DNA of 25,106 nucleotides from JBLRWS01 sp047921075 (GTDB taxonomy: Bacteria > Bacteroidota > Rhodothermia > Balneolales > Balneolaceae). Position 1 is the first letter of the stretch, and the number at the start of each line of letters is the position of its first letter. Position numbers and translations under genes: made by a program. This document shows positions 8,517-14,425 of this stretch, piece by piece. The notes under the pieces were generated by a model. It was not told the origin of the DNA, ran no database searches, and saw only the letters and a list, made by a program, of their open reading frames with translations. Where the stretch lies: contig JBLRWS010000037.1 in assembly GCA_047921075.1 (NCBI GenBank), forward strand, positions 1-25,106, written 5' to 3'.

Positions 8517-9929
8517 TCAGGCGGTTTCTGCCTGCTTGGACATGTAATCGTTAAAATTGCCGTCGATATAGACAACATCATACCCTTTGTGTTTCAACAA
8601 TGCGGAGGCTACCGCCGAGCGCCCACCGGTCATGCAGTGCACCAGCAACGTTTTATCGCCGGGCAGTTTCGACAGGTTTTCCGGCAAGCGTGTGTGGGCC
8701 GCATTCAGTGCGCCATCAACGTGAGATACGGCATACTCTGAGGCTTTACGCACATCCAGAACCGCCATATCATCGCCGGCTTTTTCGATCGCTTCAAATC
8801 CGCGGGCATCCAGCGTTTGGAGTTCTACACCCTGTTTGGCTGCCAGCTGCAAGTCATCCGGAGTGGCGTACCCTGCTACCTTGTCGAGCCCTATCCGGTA
8901 CAGATCGCGTACAGCTTCCTCCATGCGGTCTTCGCTTACTATGAGGTAGATGCGATCGTCTTCGGTAATGTACGATCCGGCTACTGTGTTAAACTGCTTG
9001 TTGAGCGGCGATAACAGTGAACCGGGCAGATGACCGGCCACAAAATCGTCTTTGTCGCGGGTATCAAGAATTACAGTGGCGCTCTCGCCTATGGCATCTT
9101 TCAGGGCTTCGGCCGTCAGGCGTTTGGGCTGCGGCAGGCCGCCAATCACAGCCGGGCCCAGTTTGTTATCGCGTTTCATGCGTGCAAAATAGAGCGGCGG
9201 TTCGGGCTGGCCATCCAGAATAAAGTTAACAAAGTTATTTTCGGAACTGGCCGATTTAATGGACTGATTGTAGCGAAGCTCGTAACCAACTGTTGTTTCA
9301 GGAATAGCACCCAATGCCTTACCGCATGCACTTCCGGCGCCATGGCCCGGCCACACCTGCAGGTATTCGGGCATTGATTTAAACTGCTCCACCGATTTGT
9401 AGAGCGTTCGTGCCGAAGGCTCCATCACATTCTCTTGTCCGGCGGCCGATTCCAGCAGATCGGGCCGGCCCACATCACCTACAAAAACAAAATCGCCTGA
9501 TGCAATGCCCATCGGCTCGTCTGCCGCAGCACCATCTGTAATCAGGTAGCTCAGATGTTCCGGCGTATGGCCGGGTGTATGCCACGCTTTGACGGTGATA
9601 TTTCCGATGTTGAACGTATCCCCGTCTTTCAGCAGCTCGTAGTTGTAATCGCTGCCCGTCAGCCACTCATATTTCCAGTCTTTGTCGCCCTCATCGGATG
9701 CGTAGACTTTTATGCCCCGCTCGGCAAATTCCCGTAAGCCGGAGATATAATCGGCATGGATATGAGTATCCACCGCGGCAACAATGGTCAGGTTTTGTGA
9801 CGCAGCGTGGTTGATGTACTGATCAATATCGCGCATCGGGTCGATTATAACCGCAGTACCATTGGCCTGACAGCCGATCAGATAGGCATACTGAGCCAGT
9901 TTTTCGTCGTTGAATTGTTTGAAGTACAT
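8517..9929 (-). CDS. Persulfide dioxygenase-rhodanese fusion (CstB-like)
   Basis: This 470-residue cytoplasmic protein has three domains. Residues 1-230 are a metallo-beta-lactamase fold of the ETHE1 persulfide dioxygenase branch: DTHIHADYISG (His56, His58, Asp60), HTPGHTPEH (His117, His121), GDVGRPDLLE (Asp152) and WPGHGAGSACGK (His196). Residues about 270-360 form a rhodanese-like domain whose catalytic loop reads IVSEDRMEE, with no cysteine, so it should be inactive. Residues about 375-468 form a second rhodanese domain with the active Cys432 in HCMTGGRSA. This order matches CstB, which oxidises low-molecular-weight persulfides and transfers the sulfane sulfur. The ATG at 9929 has GGAG about ten bases upstream. 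The gene follows the split YeeE transporter by 73 bases and ends in a strong terminator. Confidence 0.88.
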   Translation of the reverse strand: MYFKQFNDEKLAQYAYLIGCQANGTAVIIDPMRDIDQYINHAASQNLTIVAAVDTHIHADYISGLREFAERGIKVYASDEGDKDWKYEWLTGSDYNYELLKDGDTFNIGNITVKAWHTPGHTPEHLSYLITDGAAADEPMGIASGDFVFVGDVGRPDLLESAAGQENVMEPSARTLYKSVEQFKSMPEYLQVWPGHGAGSACGKALGAIPETTVGYELRYNQSIKSASSENNFVNFILDGQPEPPLYFARMKRDNKLGPAVIGGLPQPKRLTAEALKDAIGESATVILDTRDKDDFVAGHLPGSLLSPLNKQFNTVAGSYITEDDRIYLIVSEDRMEEAVRDLYRIGLDKVAGYATPDDLQLAAKQGVELQTLDARGFEAIEKAGDDMAVLDVRKASEYAVSHVDGALNAAHTRLPENLSKLPGDKTLLVHCMTGGRSAVASALLKHKGYDVVYIDGNFNDYMSKQAETA

Positions 9930-10002
9930 GAGATGTCTCCGTATCTGTTTTGTTTGTGGATATTCTTTGCATCGCTCCCTTTACATGAAGAGGAGCTTTT
10001 TG

Positions 10003-10428
10003 TCAGTGCGGGAGTTTATCACGCAATGCTCCATACGTATACGTGCCAGCCACCGCTGCAAGTATGGGAACGATCATAATTGTAAGTCCGCTGCCGAGGA
10101 GTGCAAACATCGGCCCGGGACAGGCACCCAGCAGTGCCCAGCCAAATCCAAAGATGGTACCGCCGATGATATATCGTTTGGTTTGCGATGGATCTTTGGG
10201 AGGAATGGTAATTGGGCGCCCCTGCGCATCCTTCATGTTGTACCGCTTAATGAGCTGTATCGAGATCATTCCCACCAAAATGGCGAGTCCAATAATGCCG
10301 TACATGTGAATGGAATCGAATCGGAACATCTCCTGGATTCGGAACCACGACACCACTTCTGATTTGATCAACACAAAGCCAAATCCGGTACCGATCAGTA
10401 GATATTTTAGATATTCAGTGATTTTCAT
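10003..10428 (-). CDS. YeeE/YedE-type sulfur transporter, second subunit (DUF6691-like)
   Basis: This 141-residue membrane protein has four or so hydrophobic segments and corresponds to one half of a full-length YeeE/YedE (TsuA-type) thiosulfate transporter. The conserved motif GWALLGACPGPMFALLGSG carries Cys103, equivalent to one of the cysteines that relay thiosulfate through the channel in characterised YeeE. A polar loop (NMKDAQGRPITIPPKDPSQTK) separates the helices. It starts 12 bases after the stop of the companion gene, with GAGGAG ideally placed before the ATG, so the pair should be made together and assemble in the inner membrane. Uptake of thiosulfate or another sulfane-sulfur anion is the likely role; the exact substrate is inferred from family and neighbours. 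Confidence 0.85.
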   Translation of the reverse strand: MKITEYLKYLLIGTGFGFVLIKSEVVSWFRIQEMFRFDSIHMYGIIGLAILVGMISIQLIKRYNMKDAQGRPITIPPKDPSQTKRYIIGGTIFGFGWALLGACPGPMFALLGSGLTIMIVPILAAVAGTYTYGALRDKLPH

Positions 10429-10440
10429 GGTGCGCTCCTC

Positions 10441-11004
10441 TTAAGACAAAATGATTGGATAGAGAAAATAGGTCATAATCAGTCCGCCGATAAAGAACCC
10501 GACGACGGCAATGAGTGATGCGATTTGCAAATCCGATAATCCCGAAATAGCGTGGCCGGAGGTGCATCCGCCGGCATATCGGGCACCGAAGCCAACCAAA
10601 AAGCCGCCCGCAGCCAATACAATCCAACCGGTAATGCTGCCCAGGCCTCCCCATGTGAAGAGGTCGTCGGGCACAAGGCCGTTAAAATCCTGAATACCGA
10701 GGGCCTGCAAATCGGCAATGGTTGATTGCGCCAGGGCGATCGGCTCCGGGTTGGTAAAAACGTACCCGGCCAGGAAGCCGCCCAGCACAGAACCTGCCAG
10801 AAAAGTGAAGTTCCATTTGCCTGCCGTTTTCCAGTCGTAGTTAAAAAATTCCACATTGCCGAAGTTACAGGCTGCACATGCGTGCCGAAGGTTGGATGAT
10901 ACCCCGAATATTTTTCCGCCTGCCAAAAGCAGCAGGGGTACGGTGAGGCCGATGATGGGGCCCGCGATGTACCAGGGCCACGGTTGATATAAGAGGTCTA
11001 ACAT
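10441..11004 (-). CDS. YeeE/YedE-type sulfur transporter, first subunit
   Basis: This 187-residue inner-membrane protein has five or so hydrophobic segments and corresponds to the other half of YeeE/YedE (TsuA-type) transporters. NLRHACAACNFG supplies Cys43 and Cys46, and GARYAGGCTSGHAISG supplies Cys147 in the family's most conserved motif. With Cys103 of the partner protein, these could line the path along which thiosulfate passes by reversible thiol contacts, as described for YeeE. It is the first gene of the sulfur operon. A good promoter ends 35 bases before the ATG, so the leader is only about 28 bases. The split into two genes is common in Bacteroidota and resembles the PmpA/PmpB pair of proteobacteria. 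Confidence 0.87.
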   Translation of the reverse strand: MLDLLYQPWPWYIAGPIIGLTVPLLLLAGGKIFGVSSNLRHACAACNFGNVEFFNYDWKTAGKWNFTFLAGSVLGGFLAGYVFTNPEPIALAQSTIADLQALGIQDFNGLVPDDLFTWGGLGSITGWIVLAAGGFLVGFGARYAGGCTSGHAISGLSDLQIASLIAVVGFFIGGLIMTYFLYPIILS

Positions 11005-11038
11005 GTTGAGATTGTCGGTTTATGGTTGATTTATTTCC

Positions 11039-11067
11039 AATATAAGCAGCTTGATACTACTTGTCAA
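11039..11067 (-). promoter_or_regulatory. Promoter of the yeeE-cstB-like operon
   Basis: On the minus strand TTGACA (11067-11062) and TATATT (11044-11039) are separated by exactly 17 bases, close to the sigma-70 ideal. The same bases also fit the Bacteroidota form with one mismatch (TTG, 20 bases, TATATTGG). The -35 box lies inside the palindrome at 11060-11073. Confidence 0.65.
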
Positions 11068-11073
11068 TACAAG
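11060..11073. promoter_or_regulatory. Candidate GntR operator, copy 1
   Basis: CTTGTCAATACAAG is an inverted repeat of CTTGT/ACAAG around four bases. It covers the -35 box of the minus-strand yeeE promoter, so a bound repressor would block RNA polymerase. With flanks it matches copy 2 as ACTTGTYAATACAWGYAWT (11059-11077). The link to the neighbouring GntR protein is inferred from position and duplication. Confidence 0.55.
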
Positions 11074-11123
11074 CAATAGTAACAAATTTGTAACCTCGCC
11101 TTAAATATTGGCAAATAAACAAA

Positions 11124-11137
11124 CTTGTTAATACATG
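11124..11137. promoter_or_regulatory. Candidate GntR operator, copy 2
   Basis: CTTGTTAATACATG repeats copy 1 with two changes in 14 bases and lies 64 bp from it, about six helix turns, on the same face of the DNA. It is embedded in the perfect palindrome AATACATGTATT (11130-11141), which reaches into the -35 box of the proposed gntR promoter. This fits autoregulation, perhaps with looping between the two copies. Confidence 0.5.
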
Positions 11138-11139
11138 TA

Positions 11140-11168
11140 TTGATAATCTAAAGATAAGGTTTTATTTT
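11140..11168 (+). promoter_or_regulatory. Candidate gntR promoter
   Basis: TTGATA (11140-11145) and TATTTT (11163-11168) are 17 bases apart. Transcription would start near 11175, about 20 bases before the gntR ATG. The -10 box is only a partial match, so this call is tentative. Confidence 0.4.
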
Positions 11169-11194
11169 ACGGCAGCTTAACCCAATGGATCGAT

Positions 11195-11980
11195 ATGTTA
11201 CAAAAAGGAATTCCCCGCCACACCCAAATTTCTAAATGGCTGCGCAGCCAGATTGAAGAGGGTGTGTTTGAACCCGAAGAGAAGCTGCCATCCGAGAATG
11301 AATTGGCAAAAAAGTTTGATGTAAGCCGCGTTACGGTGCGCCGTGCACTGCAGTCGCTGGAGAGCGAAGAGCTGATCTATCGCTCTCAGGGCCTCGGCTC
11401 TTTTGTGAGCGACCGCCGTGCACCGCACAATCTTGTTCGCCTCACCGATTTTGATGAAGATATGGCCAAGGCAGGACTGGACGCTTCGTCAAAAGTAGGA
11501 GAGTTTTCCATCATACAGGCTCCGGGCTGGCTGGTCGGGCCGCTGCAACTTGAAGAGGGGACAAAGGTGATGCAGATTGATCGGCTGCGGTTGGCCAACA
11601 ACAGCCCCGTGGCATTCGACCGCACCTGGCTACCCATTCTGTACGGGCAGCTCCTTACCAAAGAGAAACTTGAAACATCTACCATTTACAAAATCCTCGA
11701 AGATGAGTACCAAATTCGCATTATGAGAGGTACCTATCGGTTTACGGCCGATGTAGCCGATGATTCCCTTGCAGAGGAGCTGAACATTGGAAAAGGTGCG
11801 CCGCTTCTGGTCATTGAGCGCTCTACCTATACCATTGGCAATAAACCGATCTATTTTCAGCGCCGGTATTACCGCAACGACCGGGTAACCTACGAAATGA
11901 CACTCGAGCGCCCTCAGGAAGACCGTGATTCTTCCAACTCGTTTCCGCTGAAAGAATTTCTGCCCGTATTTTCATCCTGA
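11195..11980 (+). CDS. GntR-family (HutC/UTRA) transcriptional regulator
   Basis: This 261-residue regulator has an N-terminal winged helix (about residues 8-75, with LPSENELAKKFDVSRVTVRRAL and the wing GLGSFVSDRR) and a UTRA ligand-binding domain (about 95-240, with FDRTWLP, IYKILEDEYQIRI, APLLVIER and YFQRRYYRND). HutC-type regulators bind palindromes as dimers and release them on binding a small effector. The gene is divergent from the sulfur transport/oxidation operon, with two matching palindromes in the shared 190-bp region, so it is the likely repressor of that operon and of itself. The protein contains no cysteine, so it cannot sense persulfide through thiol chemistry as CstR, BigR or SqrR do. 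Its effector is unknown. No clear Shine-Dalgarno precedes the ATG. Confidence 0.88.
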   Translation: MLQKGIPRHTQISKWLRSQIEEGVFEPEEKLPSENELAKKFDVSRVTVRRALQSLESEELIYRSQGLGSFVSDRRAPHNLVRLTDFDEDMAKAGLDASSKVGEFSIIQAPGWLVGPLQLEEGTKVMQIDRLRLANNSPVAFDRTWLPILYGQLLTKEKLETSTIYKILEDEYQIRIMRGTYRFTADVADDSLAEELNIGKGAPLLVIERSTYTIGNKPIYFQRRYYRNDRVTYEMTLERPQEDRDSSNSFPLKEFLPVFSS

Positions 11981-12019
11981 TTCAGCCCACGAACATACAC
12001 ACGCTCGAACTCCTTCAGA

Positions 12020-12048
12020 TTGCTCTGCGATGGAGAATCCCCTATCTT
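12020..12048 (+). promoter_or_regulatory. Candidate yajC promoter
   Basis: TTGCTC (12020-12025) and TATCTT (12043-12048) are 17 bases apart. Read the Bacteroidota way this is TTG, 20 bases, TATCTTGT. It lies about 40 bases before the yajC ATG. Both boxes are imperfect. Confidence 0.3.
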
Positions 12049-12086
12049 GTTTGTTTACAAATAAACCCAATTGACATCCAATCTTT

Positions 12087-12401
12087 ATGACTTTTCTACA
12101 ACCTTTCTTTTTGATGGCTCCCGGAGACGGCGGCGGCGACGGATTTACCAGCCTGATTTTTCTGGGCCTTCTTTTCTTTGTGTTCTATTTCTTTATCATT
12201 CGCCCGCAAAGCAAGCGGCAAAAGGAGATTCAAAAGAAAGTCTCTGAAATGAAAAAGGGGGATAAAGTGGTGACAGGCGGCGGCCTGATTGGCACCATCA
12301 ATACCATTGATGAAGATACCGTACTTGTGGAGATTGACAGTGGTGTAAAAGCCCGGTTTCAGAAAGGATCCATCACAGATGTAAATCCCGATAAAAAGTA
12401 A
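12087..12401 (+). CDS. yajC: Preprotein translocase subunit YajC
   Basis: YajC is a small inner-membrane accessory of the SecDF-YajC complex, which helps the SecYEG channel export and insert proteins. The 104-residue product has a short glycine/aspartate-rich periplasmic start (APGDGGGDG), one membrane helix (about 20-38) and the signature FFIIRPQSKRQKE. The conserved cytoplasmic domain follows with KKGDKVVTGGGLIGTI and VLVEIDSGVKARFQKGSI. Length and order are typical. secD and secF are not next to it, as they often are elsewhere; ribBA-like DNA follows instead. Confidence 0.95.
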   Translation: MTFLQPFFLMAPGDGGGDGFTSLIFLGLLFFVFYFFIIRPQSKRQKEIQKKVSEMKKGDKVVTGGGLIGTINTIDEDTVLVEIDSGVKARFQKGSITDVNPDKK

Positions 12402-12413
12402 CATCGGTACAGA

Positions 12414-12480
12414 GCCGCCTGTTTGTGCACACACTGTACGATGTGTGCCTGTGCGTACGTTTACGCCAACGATGGGCGGC
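12414..12480 (+). promoter_or_regulatory. Candidate structured RNA leader (three-way junction) before the ribBA-type gene
   Basis: Three helices fit one fold. The closing stem is GCCGCC (12414-12419) with GGCGGC (12475-12480), extendable by two wobble pairs. Inside it are hairpin GCACACA/TGTGTGC (12427-12433 with 12442-12448, 8-base loop) and hairpin GCGTA/TACGC (12453-12457 with 12462-12466, 4-base loop). There is no T run after it, so it is not a terminator. I do not see the conserved bases of the FMN (RFN) riboswitch. A TATAAT at 12504-12509, without a matching -35 box, could be a separate promoter downstream of the structure. Confidence 0.35.
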
Positions 12481-12530
12481 GAAAATCCGTTACTCTATCC
12501 GTTTATAATTTTCAGCACTCAGCATTGATC

Positions 12531-13754
12531 ATGAGCAGTTCCCTCTTTCATACCATTCCCGAAGCCATTGATGATATCCGTAATGGCAAGATGATCATCG
12601 TTGTGGATGATGAAGACCGTGAGAACGAGGGCGATTTTTTGATGGCCGCCGATAAAGTAACTCCGGAAGCGATCAATATCATGGTAACGCACGGACGAGG
12701 TTTGGTTTGTGTACCGCTTACCCGGGATCGGGCTCATGAAATGGAGCTCGATTACATGGTAACGGAGGGAGCCGACCCCGACGAGGCGGCGTTCACTATT
12801 TCCATTGACCATAAAGAGCTGACCACCACCGGCATTTCGGCACCCGACCGCGCCAACACAATCAAAGAGATTATCAACCCGAAAGCTGCGCCACGCGACT
12901 TTCGCCGTCCGGGGCACGTATTCCCTCTCATTGCCGCCGATGGCGGTGTTTTGCGACGAGCCGGACACACCGAAGCAGCCGTTGATTTTGCCCGATTAGC
13001 CGGGTGCCATCCCGCCGGCATCATTTGCGAAATTATTCATGACGACGGAGAGATGGCCCGCCTGCCTGAGCTCATCGAGCTTTCCAAAAAATTCGATATG
13101 AAATTGGTGACGATCAAAGATCTGATCGCCTACCGAATGAAGCACGAATCGCTCGTCAAAAACGTAATGAGCGTGGACATGCCCACCATTCACGGGAACT
13201 TTGACCTGCATGTGTTTGAAGAGACGCTCACCGGCGAGCATCATCTCGCGTTTACCAAAGGGAGTTGGTCGGAAGAAGATGCAGTGCTCACACGTGTTCA
13301 TTCCGCAACCATGCTGGCCGATATTTTTGGCAGTAAGCGAAGTGATAAGACAGGTATTTTACACCAGTGCCTGCAAATGATAGAAACGGAGGGGCAGGGC
13401 GTGGTCTTGTATATGGACCAAATGAGCCATGAACGGAATATTATCGATCATATCCGGGCTATTAAGCTGCAGGATGATGGATTGAGCAAGCAGGAAATCC
13501 GTTCCAGGCTGGGCGCAAAAATGGACGCCCGCGATTACGGTATTGGTGCACAAATACTTCATGAGCTTGGCATCCGCCGGCTCCGGCTGCTCACCAACAA
13601 CCCGGTGAAACGGGTGGGCTTGAACAGCTTTGGCCTTGAAATGGTGGAGGAGGTATCCATCTCTCTCGATCACATCGATACCGATCATCCCGAAGAAAAA
13701 CTGGACAAGCCGCAGACCAGAGAGGGATTTTTAAAGCGGCTGATGCTGGAGTAG
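12531..13754 (+). CDS. ribBA: 3,4-dihydroxy-2-butanone 4-phosphate synthase with degenerate GTP cyclohydrolase II domain (RibBA/RibBX type)
   Basis: The N-terminal half (about 1-205) is an intact DHBP synthase, which makes the four-carbon unit of riboflavin from ribulose 5-phosphate. It shows MIIVVDDEDRENEGDFLMAA (21-40), DFRRPGHVFPL, RRAGHTEAAVDLA-type sequence and GIICEI. The C-terminal half aligns with GTP cyclohydrolase II (VHSATMLADIFGSKRSDKTG, then DARDYGIGAQIL and LTNNPVKRVGL). All three zinc cysteines are replaced, by Thr260, Ser271 and Lys273 at the exact 11- and 2-residue spacing, and the GRGIGL substrate loop reads MSHERN. The second activity is therefore probably lost, as in proteins called RibBX. 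I chose the ATG at 12531 because homology begins there; an in-frame ATG at 12423 would add 36 unlike residues. Confidence 0.88.
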   Translation: MSSSLFHTIPEAIDDIRNGKMIIVVDDEDRENEGDFLMAADKVTPEAINIMVTHGRGLVCVPLTRDRAHEMELDYMVTEGADPDEAAFTISIDHKELTTTGISAPDRANTIKEIINPKAAPRDFRRPGHVFPLIAADGGVLRRAGHTEAAVDFARLAGCHPAGIICEIIHDDGEMARLPELIELSKKFDMKLVTIKDLIAYRMKHESLVKNVMSVDMPTIHGNFDLHVFEETLTGEHHLAFTKGSWSEEDAVLTRVHSATMLADIFGSKRSDKTGILHQCLQMIETEGQGVVLYMDQMSHERNIIDHIRAIKLQDDGLSKQEIRSRLGAKMDARDYGIGAQILHELGIRRLRLLTNNPVKRVGLNSFGLEMVEEVSISLDHIDTDHPEEKLDKPQTREGFLKRLMLE

Positions 13755-13773
13755 TAAACTACATCCGGAAAAC

Positions 13774-14424
13774 TTACTCTTTGGATGGGGCGGTATCTTG
13801 CTGTACCGTTTTTGACGCAGCCTCCTCGGTAAGCTCATCTCCCGAACCTTCAGCCGTTGCAGCATCGCTCAAATTCTCCGGGTCTCCGTCCGGCGCATCA
13901 GGGTCGGGCAGTATTCGTTTATGAAACAGCAGCATGGCAATGATGGACGTACTGATGGCAACATCGGCCACGTTGAAGATGTAGGGAAACACCGGCCAGT
14001 CGCCAATCTGCAAGTTGAAATGGATGAAGTCTACCACATGGCCATCCAGCACCCCGCCGTATCCCATCAAAACAGCCATAAAAATGCGGTCGGATATATT
14101 GCCTATAGCACCACCCAAAATAAGGCCCATGCAGAGCATATAAGCGTAGTTTGCCTTGGGTAAGGTTTTAATTACATAAATGGTGATGCCAATGGTGGCT
14201 ATAATGGCAATCACGCTTATGGTGGGGGTGGAGAGCCAGTCCATACCCATGGCCATACCGGGATTTTTGGTATAGTTGAATGCCAGCCAGCCGTCAATCA
14301 GATTTACGCGGTGCAGACCGGGGTTGGTCCGTATGGCATACTTCGAGATTTGATCGGCAATCAACACCACGAGAGCCGGAAGAAGAAATAATAGAAGCTT
14401 CTTGTTGCGAACAGACAATGCCAA
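13774..14424 (-). CDS. lspA: Lipoprotein signal peptidase (signal peptidase II) with long acidic C-terminal tail
   Basis: LspA is the inner-membrane aspartic protease that removes signal peptides from diacylglyceryl-prolipoproteins. Four hydrophobic segments carry the family motifs: DQISKY (24-29), NPGMAMG (54-60), GNISDR with catalytic Asp112, and VVDFI followed by FNVADVAIS with catalytic Asp154. The catalytic core ends near residue 171, the usual full length. A further 45 residues rich in Asp, Glu, Ser and Ala (DPDAPDGDPENLSD onward) form a cytoplasmic tail with no predicted structure. It follows the DksA-like gene directly, one base from stop to start, in the ileS operon, and converges on ribBA with 19 bases between stops. 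The ileS-lspA pairing is widespread in bacteria. Confidence 0.95.
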   Translation of the reverse strand: MALSVRNKKLLLFLLPALVVLIADQISKYAIRTNPGLHRVNLIDGWLAFNYTKNPGMAMGMDWLSTPTISVIAIIATIGITIYVIKTLPKANYAYMLCMGLILGGAIGNISDRIFMAVLMGYGGVLDGHVVDFIHFNLQIGDWPVFPYIFNVADVAISTSIIAMLLFHKRILPDPDAPDGDPENLSDAATAEGSGDELTEEAASKTVQQDTAPSKE

Positions 14425-14425
14425 C

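Noticed and set aside
11079..11094. Third palindrome ACAAATTTGT in the gntR-yeeE region.
   Set aside because: Its half-sites and spacing differ from the two matching operator copies, and AT-rich palindromes of this size are common in such regions.
12045..12066. CTTGT and ACAAA half-sites before yajC that resemble the GntR operator.
   Set aside because: The spacing is six rather than four bases and the centre does not match; probably chance.
12423..12530. A Cys-rich N-terminal extension (MCTHCTMCACAY) in frame with the ribBA-type gene.
   Set aside because: DHBP synthase homology starts at the ATG at 12531, and the Cys/His-rich look comes from the TGTGTGC/GCACACA hairpin being read as codons.
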